A stretch of 64,000 nt of DNA from Vespa crabro (taxonomy: Eukaryota; Arthropoda; Insecta; Hymenoptera; Vespidae): positions 7,724,755 to 7,788,754 of the forward strand of contig NC_060965.1 of the NCBI RefSeq assembly GCF_910589235.1. The letters are read 5' to 3'. Under the pieces are notes generated by a model, which made no database searches, was not told where the DNA came from, and saw nothing but the letters and a program-made list of their open reading frames with translations. Shown here in pieces: positions 11,794 to 24,134 of this stretch (position 1 is its first letter; each line of letters opens with the position of its first letter). A program made the position numbers and the translations under genes.

Positions 11794-13678
11794 TTAACAC
11801 TAGAACTGCCGACCGGTCAAAATGACCAATTATATTAATTGTTCACAAGATTTTGTCTTGAAGTTTTATTTAATATTTTATAATAATGTCATGACTTTTA
11901 CTAAATTCATGCATTTAACATATATTATAAATTATTTTGATCGTTTTGATATACCTATATATACCGACCGGTCATTTTGACCGGTATTTTTAATGTTTCT
12001 GTGTGATACTTTTTTATGTTTTGTGATACTTTTTTATTTTTTTATTGGTAACTGTCGTATACAGTTGAAATACCTACACTCAGTACAGTATTCAGTCATT
12101 TTTTTATTGGCAGTTGTATACGGTTGAAATACTTTCAATATTGTGGACAATTGTGCTGAATATATTTCTTTCAATTTATAGTTATCGTAGCTTGAAATGT
12201 AAGTAAATTGTGAATATTTTTATTATAATAAGGAAAAATATATTTAGAATATTTTTATCCAGAAACTTTACCCTAAAAATGCCAAGACGTCCGAAAATAC
12301 CTAAAATTTTAGAGAACATAACAAATATAAGAGAAGACTTTTCCGATATCGACGAAGGTGATTTTGACACTGAGATTGGACCAGCAGATATTTCAAAGGA
12401 TCAATCAGAAGAAGAAGTGTGTGTTTCCTTAGACAGCAATAGTGAAGAAGAAAACATCCTGAATGAACATAAATCAAGAAGACTTTTGAGATTGTCGTCA
12501 TCTTCGGATGAGAATGACCGTCAACAAACTGAAATTGCTCCTGATGGAACTATCTGGACAAAAATAAAAGCTGGATCCACTCCAGGAAGGAGATCAATAA
12601 ATAGCATTTTCAAAGCAGTAATTGGATCCACAGCATATGCAAAACGAAGCATAATGAAGGCCATTGAAAGTAGTGCTTTTTTTTTGATAATTAATCGACG
12701 AATGATGGATTATATTAGAACATGCACAAAACTAGAAGCTTTTAAAGTTCTTGGTGAAAAATGGGATCTATCTCAAGAAAAGTTTTACGCTTTTCTTGCA
12801 ATTTTATATGCACGTGGTGCTTATGAAGCTAAGAATTTGAAATTATCTTATTTATGGTCTAAAAAGTGGGGACCAGTGTTTTTTTCGAAAACTATGAGTA
12901 GAAAGGAGTTTACGGATATTTAAAAACTTATTCGTTTCGATAAAAGAAATGAACGGAGTGTACGATTGCAAACGGATAAATTTGCATTGATTTCAAATGT
13001 TTGGTATTCATTCATTGCAAATAGCCAGAATTGTTATTACGTACCAGGACAAAATATTACAATCGACGAACAACTATTCCCAAGCAAAGCGAGATGCTGA
13101 TTCACGCAGTATATGCCGAACAAACCCGATAAGTTCGGAATAAAATTTTGGTTGGCTGATCTCCAAAGTAAATTTATAATAAATGGATTCCCATATTTGA
13201 GAAAGAACGAAACAAGAAAGTCATCAATTTTTTTTTTCAATTAGCAGAAGAACTTAGCACAGAGTATAAAGATCTATCTGAATTGGAAAATTTGAATGAC
13301 CTCTTGAAGAGCTCCGAGAGTTCTAATATACAAAAAACTTGCCAAATAGGTTTTTGTAATGAAAATAAAACTATGAATATATGTGCTGGCTGTAAGAAAC
13401 ATGTTTGTGATAAATTTACATTGAAAAAAATTTCTTTATGCAAAAATTGTGGTGATCCAAATAATAACTAAAGCTAAATAAAAAACAAATAATAGTACTA
13501 CCTTTTATGTAAATAGATATATACCATATAATTGCAATATTAGAATAAAATATATTTTATTTTCTTTAAAACTTTTCTTTGAATTTTTACATTTTGACAA
13601 CTAAATATCAAACCGGTTAAAATGACCGGTTTGGTAGAAATAGGTATATATAACAACTGTTGGTAGTTCTAGTGTTAA
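11794..13678 (+). mobile_element. piggyBac-like element C, TTAA target duplication
   Basis: TTAA (11794-11797) followed by CACTAGAACTGCC, and GGTAGTTCTAGTG followed by TTAA (13675-13678), give clear inverted ends and target duplication. Subterminal palindromes of the form CCGGTCAwwwwTGACCGG lie at 11813-11829 (outer half degraded), 11968-11984 (perfect) and 13613-13629 (one mismatch). The transposase is on the plus strand. The element is 1.9 kb because the central part of the transposase gene, between the first catalytic region and the C-terminal finger, is deleted near 13235. Confidence 0.9.
12279..13471 (+). pseudogene. piggyBac transposase (element C), central deletion
   Basis: The probable start at 12279 (MPRRPKIPKI) is internal to the longest open stretch; upstream codons look untranslated. 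Residues 15-100 are acidic and Ser-rich, as usual for the family. The frame stays open to 12923, where a TAA interrupts FTDI-KLIRFDKRN. ITIDEQLFP near 13060 holds the first catalytic Asp. A TGA falls in the following Cys-rich stretch near 13097, then FTQYMPNKPDKFGIKFW matches element B. After KNETRKSS near 13220 the sequence jumps to the C-terminal part, so the second and third Asp regions are absent. The last open part (13283-13471) ends with the finger CAGCKKHVCDKFTLKKISLC and CKNCG. Dead, and probably immobile unless served by a relative's enzyme. Confidence 0.88.
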
Positions 13679-15789
13679 TATTCTTTTTCAATTTTTGTTA
13701 ATAGCACTGTTTATATTACTTTCACAGAATACTTTAAAGGTGTACTGTACATTATATTGTAGAATAGATTCTGTGTACAAAAGAAATTAAATTTAAATTA
13801 TAGAATGCTAACTCGAACGCTTTAGTTTTTATGCACAACAAACAAAATAAGGAAAATTTATATTATTTCTTTTGTAAGCTTCAAGGATCGACTGTTTGTT
13901 GTTCTTTTTATTATAAGAAATTATGCATAGACGCGTTCGTGAGTGTGTGTGTGTGTGGATGAGTGTGTGCATGCATGGCTGGTAATAGACAAACAAACGG
14001 TCCAATGTAGTTCTTCCAATGTGATCAGATTTCTATCGAATGTTACAGAAATTTGGATCGGAGTAGGAACAATTAATAACGCGAATGGAAGAAAAAAGAC
14101 GCGAGTATCGAGAGGAAAGTACGGGGAGTTGATTGTAAGAAGCGAAGAAATTAAGATATACTTAAAACACACACGACTCGATATTATGATTGAAGACTCT
14201 CAAGTTTAAGATTAAGTTTTCGATTACATTTTTTAGTTGATCAAAATGTTTGTCATGATTAGAGAGAGTTATATATAACTGCAATTATCATCGGCTTTCT
14301 ATCACTTTTGCATGTAGAATTGGAGAGTCAACATCTTCAGTCATTAAGTACAGTTGTATCGCATTAACCTCTTGTCCTATAATATCGCGTGAGATTCGTG
14401 ATATACTTTGCGTCTCAAATATAAGAAGCATAAGTCAAAAATATTATGTATCATTTCCTAATTCTCTACTATTCTTTCTTAAATAGAAAAAACAAAAGCA
14501 TTGACGTAATCTCTTCTAAAAGGAAAATTAATACTAATAAAAGTAAGGAGTGTGCATCTACAAATCTCAAAACATTTATTTTTCTGTTAATGTTATGATT
14601 TGTTTGATTATTTTATAACATTTAAATATATGTACAAAAATATATTTATTCAAATTAATAAAATATTATGGTTTTTATAATATTGAATGTGGTACCATTA
14701 ACATCGACGTGATCGACTCACGCTCCAGTGCGCATAGTCAAAATGCTGCAGACGCCAACGCGTAAGCAACATTGTCACAGATTGTACTTCGTCGTATCAT
14801 CATTTGAATTATAATACACGCGGTTAAACAAAGAAATGAAAAGAAATCAAGCAGATTTTCTTAAAGATTGGAATATTCCGAATTTCGTTGAATCGTTCGA
14901 TAGATAATATGTAAACATTCAAAACGGCAAATGCTTGAAGCGTCTACTTCAACTATAAACAAAATTTCAGCGTTGTCCTAATGGCTGGTTGTATCTTCAA
15001 TTATAAATTCATTTTTATCGATGTTGGTGCTAATGATAGTATTAACGATGGGAGCAAATTTTCTTCATTTAAAATAAATAAAGTAGTTAAATAAGAGTAA
15101 TTAAACATTCTACAAGAGGAGATACAACTTGCCGATAATAATCAATCAACGCCATAATTCTTCATCGCTGATCAATTTTTTCTAAGTATTACTAAGTATT
15201 ACTAAGAAATTGTCCGTAGAATAAACTTCTCAGCGAAACAGTGTTACCGAAAGAGCGAATCGTAGTCTAGTAGAGGAGACAAGATATATACTACAAAATA
15301 TCATACTAATAATAAATATCAGTTTGAGTTGAGGTAAGGAATACCAACAGGAATACCAATATATTCGAAATCATTGTCCGACATGAGCTCTGGATAATAA
15401 AGTACGTTCCCCTACAGAATGTAGACTGACGAGCTCTATACATATAGGACTTATTTTAAGTGCTTAATCTCGAAAATAAGCTTCATATGTACTCATATTG
15501 AAATATATATAAAGATTCTGCCTTCGCTGTTTTGAGTGATTAATAACCTTTATGCAATATGTAATAACAAAAAAGTTGAAGTGAAAAGAACAGAAAAGAA
15601 TAGAATTTGTTCAAGCTCATTAAGTTTAGAAGTTGTTATCAAAAAATATTTCAAATTTAAAGATAACATTGTTAAAATGTTAAATGAATTAGTTTTGCAA
15701 AATGAAAGATAAATAGATAAATAGATAAATAGTAATAAATATAAATAATAGAAACCTATTTGCATTGGACAATATCCACCGATCTGGAG
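13679..15789. other. AT-rich interval with one short unidentified ORF
   Basis: A short (GT)n tract sits near 13943-13960. A plus-strand open frame of 88 residues (13943-14209) begins inside that repeat. Its middle part (WIGVGTINNANGRKKTRVSRGKYGELIVRSEE) is not low-complexity, but I do not recognise it. 14700-14830 is locally GC-richer without an obvious function. No element ends were found. Confidence 0.35.
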
Positions 15790-16240
15790 ATGCTCACTCC
15801 TGAACACTTATTTGCCATTCTCTGACCGTTGGATCGGACTCGAAACTCACGCTATCTCTTAATCACTTGTCTTGCTGTCGAATGTATGTCAATCTTCTTG
15901 AGCATTGCATCCATCATGATGATGTTACCATCGTCACGTGCATACATCTGCTGAAACTATCTGGTGTCTATTCTACAAGCTGTAGCTTCCCCGTCTCAGT
16001 TATCATCACCTGGATTTAGTGAAATCGCAATTTCATGTTGAGGAGGATGTGCAAACTTTTTTCAGTAAGCGATTATGCAAGATTCTCAGTTGTTTTTCTG
16101 CATATTGGCGAGCATTATCATCGATTTCCTTGCTAATCGCGTTTTGTTTTCTCTGTGCTTTATCTTTGATCGTCAATAAGTGAATTTTAATCAGTAATTT
16201 GCGTAATCGTTTATGTACCACGTGAGATATCATCCGAACA
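15790..16240 (-). pseudogene. Unidentified coding-like relic
   Basis: The minus strand carries protein-like sequence in pieces. 16233-16033 gives HVVHKRLRKLLIKIHLLTIK, then DNARQYAEKQLRILHNRLL and KKVCTSSST, a charged probable helix. After a frame change and two stops, about 15960-15860 gives QQMYARDDGNIIMDAMLKK followed by IDIHSTARQVIKR. Base composition is clearly less AT-rich than the flanks. The residue mix and the breaks fit a decayed host-gene fragment, like the NOG1 and DGK relics in this window, but I cannot name the family. A transposon origin is not excluded. Confidence 0.4.
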
Positions 16241-17042
16241 TCAATACAATATTCGTGCTAACTATATTGCCGCAAATTTGACTCGGCCGATTTGGAATTT
16301 CCAAGCGACCAGTATACTATCTGTTGGATTCGTTCTTTTCATGACATTCGGCACTATGTTATCAATATCAAGTTCGCTCGACGCACGCGCCACTATCGGA
16401 TATTATCAACGAGATCAAGATCAAGATATTATTTCATCGTTTGTACATTTAGTGAACTAATTTATATCTTCTAATTGTTTTCCTTCTTTCGTCTGAGTGA
16501 ATTAAAAGATTGCATAAGCGAATTAATAATCGCTCAGAAGGTGACTTAGTATTGCCGTGACAAATTATCTCCAGCAAAACGGCAATTCGATCTGATAGTC
16601 GAATGCCATCGTGCTTGGTCATGATGAAAACAAGTACATTTGTACTAAGATTCCCAATTTCTCAGATATGTATACTACCGATAGATACATACATCTTATC
16701 AGCTTAGAAATTTGACACGTTCATTGCAGCATATAAACCCCATAACGAATCTTTTTCCTATATGCGACCTATTTTTTGTTGAATTTTCTCTCCATACAAA
16801 GCTGATATTTCCATCACTTTTCTACATTTCTTAACAAAATGAACACTAATTAAGTCTTGGCAGAGTAAAGAAACATAATATGATGTTCCCATAGCACTAG
16901 AAATGGAAAAAAATTCCCTGTTATCAATTATGCTGAGGCATCGTAAGATTTATTTGCCATGGAAGCCGCTGAGAGAACTTGGAAAACACAAGTTCCCTTA
17001 CAGGATATGTCTGACAATTCAACCTCTGATTTAAATTAAGTA

Positions 17043-17835
17043 TTAACCCTTTGCGGACGAGTGTCGGCAAATAGTCGCCCAATTCTCGCGCTGTGGCTGG
17101 CGTTCTTTTGTCGTCCTAAACGATAAGATACGCATGTGTATACTAGTCTAAGAAGACAAGTAGCCTCTCAATGAAATTTGAAGCTTTGTAGTGATGAAGT
17201 CTTATATTCCATATAATGTAAACTTACGATGCGAGCCAGATGTGATTATAAACTATAATAAATGTATGGGCGGGGTTGATAAAGCAAACCAGTACAAAGA
17301 CACGTATTGTTTCATATGAAAGTCTCAAAAATGGTGGCAAAAATTATTTTTTTAAAACATATAGAATTCGTGCGTCTCTTGGTAGATCAATTGATTGAAG
17401 ATTTTCGAGACTCTAATCCCAAATCTCCTTCGACATCTGGAACAGCAAAAAGACTCAACGGCTTTCTACATATAATTCAGCGGGACGAGACAGGAAGAAG
17501 TAAAGACTGCATCGTATGTTCCAATTGTAAAGTAAAACGTGGAAGGAGAGAATCCAGATACTATTGTGCTACTTGTTCGGCTAAGCCGGCCTTGCACATA
17601 GGTGATTGCTTCGAACTATACCATACAAAGCTCGAATATAAAACGCCTCATATGTAAACAGAACTAAATTTATATGTTTATAAATTTGTTGGATTTTATG
17701 AAAAAGTTATTTAAAAAAAGCTTTAGTTTTTATAACACAAACGTGCGACGTGGATAATTTCTTTACTGCGCGCTCCAATACCTGTCGTCCACAGCGACGC
17801 TCGTCCGTCGAGCGGCTCCGTCCGCAAAGGGTTAA
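17043..17835 (+). mobile_element. piggyBac-like element D, internally deleted, nested in element E
   Basis: TTAA (17043-17046) is followed by CCCTTTGCGGACGA, and the right end CCGTCCGCAAAGGG is followed by TTAA (17832-17835). The inverted ends match over 13 bases. Of the transposase only the C-terminal third remains: YNKCMGGVDKANQYKDTYCF near 17250-17310 (third-Asp region) and the open frame 17307-17657. That frame ends with the Cys-rich finger CIVCSNCKVKRGRRESRYYC and GDCFELYHTKLEY. The first two catalytic Asp regions are deleted, so at 793 bp this is a non-autonomous derivative. It interrupts the acidic N-terminal region of element E. Confidence 0.88.
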
Positions 17836-18587
17836 GATCTGATTCAAAAGATTCACTGTTTAGTGAAGATTTCCAGGCGTATGATTCCTCCGAAGAAATA
17901 ATCAAATGTAATGAAAGTGATGAGTACATTTGTGACGATGAATTAGTTACAAATATATTTGTACGCAGCAATGTATCTGACAGGTGGAAAAATATTAGTG
18001 TGACAAATCAATTACTTTCTCCAATTTCTGATTCAAAAGAAAGATACATTATTCCAGAATATATTATATCTATAGTAAACTTTTAGATTTTTTCAAATTA
18101 TTTATCTCTTATGAATCATGAGTCACGATATTACGGATATTATGGTAAATGAAAACAGGAATTATGTTTTTTAAATGATTGAAGCATGTGATTTGAAAAG
18201 ATCCGTAAAATTGAAAAATTGGACATCTATAACAATGAAAGAAATGAATTCATTGTTGACTACTATCATATCGATGGGATTAATAGAAATTTCAACAATA
18301 AATATCTATTGATTGTGTTTTTCGATTTCAATTAATTAAATAGACTATATGCAAAACAGTCATAAAATTAGTGTTTGTTCGTAAAAAATTCAGTTTATCT
18401 TTTCCTTAATTATAAAACTTATTTAAAAATAAAACAAACAATAGATATTTATGAATTGAATATATTGTCCGTTTCTTAATTAATAAATTATCGCGTATTA
18501 CAGTCAGTGATCTTGTTGATTAAGAACTATTTCTATAGAAGAATAATAGTAAGTAAATGTTGTAATTAAAAAGTCCTTTGTTCTATA

Positions 18588-18591
<4 letters not shown>

Positions 18592-18638
<47 letters not shown>
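18592..18638. repeat. (TA)n microsatellite
   Basis: Uninterrupted TA dinucleotides for about 38 bases, followed by a slightly degenerate tail. It lies inside the decayed piggyBac E region. Confidence 0.95.
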
Positions 18639-18960
18639 AAAAATCATGCCAAGAGATAAATTTTTACTTCCGTTGAACTGTTTACATTTCACCGATAATA
18701 TGATTGATTACGGCAAAGATGTATGTAAAAAAATGAAAGTGTAATTCCTTGAAAAAGACATTTGCTATTCAAACAATACAATAAAATATAATTTGTGGGA
18801 CATTAAGAGCTAATAGAAAAGGATTACCAGAATCAATTAGGAAAAAGATATTGAAAGAAAAGAGTGGATCCATTCATTAGCTAAAAGCGATGGTACAAGT
18901 AACAAAAAAAGAAAGTGTAAAGGATTTTATCAAGAATTAAAAAAAGTATAAGCAGTCGAC

Positions 18961-20032
18961 AAATAGATAAAAAATGCAAGAGTCGCAACCTTCTGCGAAA
19001 AATCAGTGGAAAATTAGCGTACTACAAACAAAGCTTTAAAAAAAAGATCAATCTCTAATTCATTGTTCTAATCACATAAAAAAAAAAACGAAATACTTTG
19101 TATTCTTATTTAAGATCACTTCATATTATATTTATTAGGGTTTATTTTTTACTTTTTTTTAATTATTTTGTAAATCATTTGTTATTTATTATAGGATTGA
19201 AATAAATATCATATACTTCATTATATTGTAATATACTTCATTAAAACTCAGAATAGATGTACGATATATACGGTAATACTGTACAGCTAAATAAGGAAGT
19301 ACAATACGATCATTCAGTAAAAATTATTATGAAACATTGTTACCTTGTGCTGCCAAATAGAAAAGTTCAATACAACCTATTATTAATATGATAATGCCTA
19401 TTTATCCTGTACAGATAAATAGAAATCCTCAAAAAAGCTGCCGCAATGAATGTGTTAAGTCTAAAAAAATAATTCCATAGAATGCACCCGATCTCAATTG
19501 ACGAGAATAAACTAATAACTAGGAATATTTTTTATTCGTTATTATCTGATTAATTTGATATTTAAAATAATGAAGTGTATTTCATGTAAATTTTTTTTAA
19601 AGCAATGACTCTATTGAAATTCTTCTTTCATCAACAAAATTGATTGAATATTTAGTTAATATTTCATGCAAAGATAATTAAGAAACCTCGAATGACTTCA
19701 TACAAATGGCTATTGTAATAAAAGAACTAGATCATAATCCGTCACTTAATTTCCGAAATCTATTCGTCGCATTTGTGTTTTTGCTTGTTTGGTATTTCGA
19801 TATAGATCGCAATTAAATAGTTTAAGTATAAAATAATAACGTATAAGTAACGTATACTATATAACTACTTTTTTAGATAATATCAAGTGAATTAATGTTT
19901 GATTTCACGACTAATATCGTAAGAAAACACAAAAAAGTGATGTCAATTAATTGCATTATTTAAGTAAACAACTCGAACTAATGAAACAAGAAAATGCTAT
20001 CCTTAACTAATAATAAAAATAATAATAATAAT

Positions 20033-20087
<55 letters not shown>

Positions 20088-20583
20088 CCAGTAAAAAACA
20101 ATTAAAAATGTACCGCTTGAATAAATCCAACAAAAAAGGAATTACTAAAAGTCATGCTTTTCAATAATTTATTGAAGAAGTTACTAAATTCATACTAATT
20201 TCAGATCATTCATCTTCGACATGATAAGCACTGAAAAAACTTAAATTTGTTCACTCACTAGTTAAGAAGTTCTGCGATGGCTCCAAAACACTCGTCCACA
20301 TTGTATATCGAAATTAAAGTAGATTGATTCGCAACACATCAATAATAAAGTAGATTTATGTTAGGTAGATTGAAAATAAAATAGGTGGAAGTTGTAATAG
20401 ATTAATTGAGATTCCAATGATGATCTGGAAAAGGATAAAAAAAATTTTTATTAAATTTATTATAATAAAATAGATTGTAAAATTACATCAAGTATAAACG
20501 TATATTTATTTACTATTATTCTTATATAGAAATGGTTCTTAATCAAGAAGATCGGTGCACTAAATCTAATATGCGATAATTTA
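18961..20583. other. AT-rich interval with an AAT microsatellite
   Basis: No coding sequence recognised. The only marked structure is the AAT/TAA tract at 20010-20085, listed separately. Confidence 0.4.
20010..20085. repeat. (AAT)n microsatellite
   Basis: About 76 bases of near-perfect AAT trinucleotides with one ATT-shifted interruption at the left end. Confidence 0.95.
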
Positions 20584-20967
20584 TTAACCGTTTACGTACC
20601 ACCAGCCACTTTCGCGCTCTTCAGATTTTGTGTCGAAAAAAGCCAGGGCATTTGGCCGAAAGAGACAACTGACAGGCCACCCGAAATTTGTCGAAACTCG
20701 CTCAGCCTTTCAGACGCATGTACGTCGCATCGCTATCAGTAATTCAATTTGTATTTTGTTGTTACGGTTAGTAGCAATGATGATCGCACTTTTATAACAC
20801 TACGTCCAATCCTTTTACCAATTGCAAAAAGAATGTTGGTATAGAAGAAACAAACACGAGAAGCGCGGCCCCGTTGTTTACCGCATTGAACATAGCAAGC
20901 GCTATCGCGCTCTTCGGCTTTTTTCGATCATGTTTTGTCAAAACTCTCTGGTTAATTAAACGGTTAA
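20584..20967. mobile_element. TTAA-flanked non-autonomous element (piggyBac-type MITE)
   Basis: TTAA at 20584-20587 followed by CCGTTTACGTACC, and GGTTAATTAAACGG followed by TTAA at 20964-20967. The shared terminal inverted core is CCGTTTA, short but in the expected place. The 384-bp body is markedly GC-richer than its surroundings, with repeated CGCGCTCTTC at about 20611 and 20909 that could be subterminal sites. No transposase coding. The TTAA pair and compositional island support a MITE mobilised by a piggyBac enzyme; chance TTAA pairing in AT-rich DNA is the alternative. Confidence 0.6.
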
Positions 20968-21957
20968 TTAAAAGACGGAAAATAAATTCAATTCACAAAT
21001 ATCTGTTTGTTTTATATTTTAGAATAGTTTATATAACTGTATGAAAGATAAATAAAACTTTTTATGAACAAATACTGACTTTATGAATGTTTCGCGCAAT
21101 ATAGCATATTCCTAAAAGTTAATTAAAATTGCGAAACATAACCAAATGAAAATTAATATAAAAACAGTCTATTTTACGATTCTTTTTTGTTTTAGCGAAA
21201 TAAAGATCGATTCATTTATGGCTGTACGAATGATTACAGAATGATCATTTTGAAATAAAATGAAAACAATATTAATATTCTTATTATAGTAAGGAAAAAT
21301 CGTTAAAAGTATGTAAACAAAAAGAAATTGATTGAGTTTTTACTAAAATTACAATGGAAAACATTATAAAATAAAAAGGATTAATAAACAATATCAATTA
21401 TTACCTATAATAGAACAATTTAAGAACGATTATTCTCCGTTGCAATCTGCACGATCGACACCATCAAACAATTCTTTTCTTAAGTTTACTGACCACATCT
21501 TACTAACGGTATCTTATTGAAAACAAAAGCCATGCTGTTTACAAGACACGGTGGTGTTAAACAGTGAAGGTTGACTTCTCATAATTTAACGAAACAAATA
21601 AGTAGAAGGACCCACGTGCAGCTTAGGATCCGCCAATGACTTCAACCTGAGCTACAAAATATTAATAATGTTTATAACGTGAATTATTTTCTAATAATAA
21701 AAGTACATGGCACAATTAATAATTATAGTTTTACTAATAATTATAATAATTATTAATTATCATAATAAAATAGAATTACATTTCCATGAGAATAATTAAG
21801 GTTATTCACTACCTTTTGTTTAAAATGTGTGTAACTTCAACGACAGGTATGAACAAAATATGAACTATGAATACAAACCATGAACGCTATTCCTACCATG
21901 CCATCTATCGTATCGCTAATAACCTTGTTTGGTCATTCCCCTCTTACACGACATAAT
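20968..21957. other. AT-rich interval without recognisable features
   Basis: Nothing recognised. It ends where similarity to the inverted-repeat arms begins at about 21958. Confidence 0.4.
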
Positions 21958-22570
21958 TGGTGTGAGTGAAAGTAAATAGGTTAGTAGACTGTGAACTCAC
22001 ACTGTTCAGTCTCTCATATGTATATCTTTCTTTGATGGAGCGTGCATCTCCCAGTGATCCATGCTAGATATGACACCGATACTCATTTGTTTCACGATAA
22101 ATGCATACAAAATAATAAATATAATTAACACATAAGAAATAGTATATAAATCTGCGACAAAAAATAAGAATTTGTCGAATATTTTCTTACAAATAATTAA
22201 TGAAAACTTATATATTATATTATTTTAATACAAATTAGAACATGAGTTCATTTCCATACTACCTATGAAATAGAACTATTAGCGTTTCTTTTTACGTGGT
22301 TTCCCTTATAGGACTAGTCCACTCCATACTACTTCTACTATTACTACTACTACTATTATTATTACTACTACCACTATTACAACTACTGATAATAATAATA
22401 ACATAATATAATATAATAATAATAATAATAATAATGTACTTAAATATTATTTATATACATCTAGATATTATTTAATACATTTTATATTATAATAATAAAA
22501 ACAATTAACTTCGACTAATCGTGAGAAAGAAACAGTGTGGAAACAAATGCATAACGATCATAAAGTAGTA

Positions 22571-22663
22571 TTGGGTTGGCAACTAAGTGATTGCGGATTT
22601 TGTCCATAGATGGACTTTACACTTTCTTTTGTTTAATCCGCAATCACTTAATTGCCAACCCAA
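22571..22663. mobile_element. 93-bp mariner-type MITE with TA duplication
   Basis: Terminal inverted repeats TTGGGTTGGCAACTAAGTGA and its near-exact complement at the right end (TCACTTAATTGCCAACCCAA) extend for about 26 bases with one mismatch. TA dinucleotides flank both sides (22569-22570, 22664-22665). The corresponding place in both arms of the giant repeat (near 52594 and 37780) has a single TA and no insert, a clean empty site. The body is only about 40 bases and cannot code. The ends resemble those of mariner elements, whose transposase would move it. Confidence 0.92.
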
Positions 22664-23874
22664 TAAAACAAGGAGGAACGTTAGCAGACGAAAACAAAAG
22701 AAACGTTTCAAAATTTTATTCATATGTCGTTAGTGTTAGATTTATCTACCGATAAATCTCATATGTCGAAATTATCAAAGACATGATTTGTTGAGAGTTC
22801 GCACGTCAAGCACCACACACAATGATATATTTTAACTTCACTTCTTATTATAAATTACAGCCATCATATGCCATCATATGTATATAATATAAGTATCTTC
22901 TATTTCTTTTCATTACTGCTCTTATTACTATATTATTATATTATATATTATTATTATAATAACAGTAGTACTAATAGTAATAATGTAAAGTGAACTCCTA
23001 CAGAGGAAATAATAAGAAATACCACTGGAAGAAAAATCTCATAGATAATGTAGAAAGGAACTCGTGTTTTGATCTTTATTAAAAATAATATATAATATAT
23101 ATGTTCACTAATTATTAATTTTGAAAAAATAATCGACAAATGTATATACTTCATAATTATTTGTCATTGAACAAAATTATACTGCCGCTATGTCCTATCT
23201 AGCATAGATCACCGCGCAATTCACGTCAGTCCACTGGAGGAAACAAATATAAGTAATTAAATAATAAGACTTTATCAAATTATTAAATAAGTAAGAAAGA
23301 GTAAATTCATTATTTTCAGTAAAAAAATTAGATACAGTAAAAAAACACCGAAAAATTATTTAGCCTCGAAGAATCTACAATTTTTGAATTACGAATTCAA
23401 ACACTTGCCAATGAGCTACACATTGTTTGTAGAGTCTTTATCTTATTATTTAATAAAATCTAAAAGAAACTATAAATTTTTCCAAATGTTAACAATAATA
23501 TAGAAATTCAGATCCCTTGACATAAACGATTGGATATGTATTTTCTTATTTTTGCCATAGAACCATCTGTCTAAAGTTTACTAATAAAATGATCGAGTGA
23601 GTTATCGTAGCTTCTCCGTACGAGTATCGTAAAACCCATTTCTTTGCGTTTAAAAATGTTTCAAAAATCTGAGTATCAGCTATTTATGCAATAACCAAGT
23701 AAGCAATCGCTACTTCACGAACATAAATATGCACCATTCAAGCGTGATATGAAAATCAGTCGTGGGGATATAAGCTTCATCTCTTTTGCAAATTTCAAGG
23801 GACGCTACAGTATTAAACTTTTTCTTCGCGAAAAATATCGAAAATAGTATTGACGCTATCAATTAAAGCTGAAG

Positions 23875-24134
23875 TAATTCTCGACCAATTTTAATGAATA
23901 AATTTTAAAGACCAAAATGTAATCTCTGGCGCCTTTAATTAAAGCGCTGTTCCGGCGGTGTTTTGAAAAAGCTTTTTATTTTTGCATAAACTATTTTCGT
24001 AAAAATACCATTTTTTAATACAATTTTTTTTTCAAAGAAAATAAAGCTTTTTCAAAACTTCACTAGAATAGCGCCGTAGACTAAATTTTTGTTTTTAAAA
24101 TGAGATCTCGTTCATTAAAATTGGTCAAGAATTA
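23875..24134. mobile_element. Foldback MITE-like element, about 260 bp
   Basis: Ends TAATTCTCGACCAATTTT and AAAATTGGTCAAGAATTA are inverted repeats over about 23 bases with one mismatch. A second, inner inverted pair (GTTTTGAAAAAGCTTTTTAT and its complement) surrounds the middle. Homologous, slightly shorter copies sit at 36326-36572 and 53803-54049 in the arms. No coding capacity. The superfamily is not clear because the insertion predates all three copies and no empty site is available. Confidence 0.6.

Larger units (their letters stand above)
16985..18960 (+). pseudogene. piggyBac element E, heavily decayed, split by element D
   Basis: Remnants of a second piggyBac transposase gene on the plus strand. 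The acidic N-terminal part starts before the element D insertion (MSDNSTSDLN near 17008) and resumes right after it (SDSKDSLFSEDFQAYDSSEE at 17838). It continues through HDITDIMVNENRNYVF near 18125 and KNWTSITMKEMNSLLTTI near 18215. A further conserved piece, GTLRANRKGLPESI, appears near 18800, the segment that follows the second catalytic Asp in the family. A (TA)n microsatellite at 18592-18638 lies between. The catalytic core is mostly lost, and I could not place terminal repeats. The continuity across element D proves the nesting order. Confidence 0.72.

Noticed and set aside
16278..16474. Two overlapping plus-strand frames of 60 residues
   Set aside because: They overlap each other in different frames and lie next to a minus-strand relic. 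Neither resembles a known protein.
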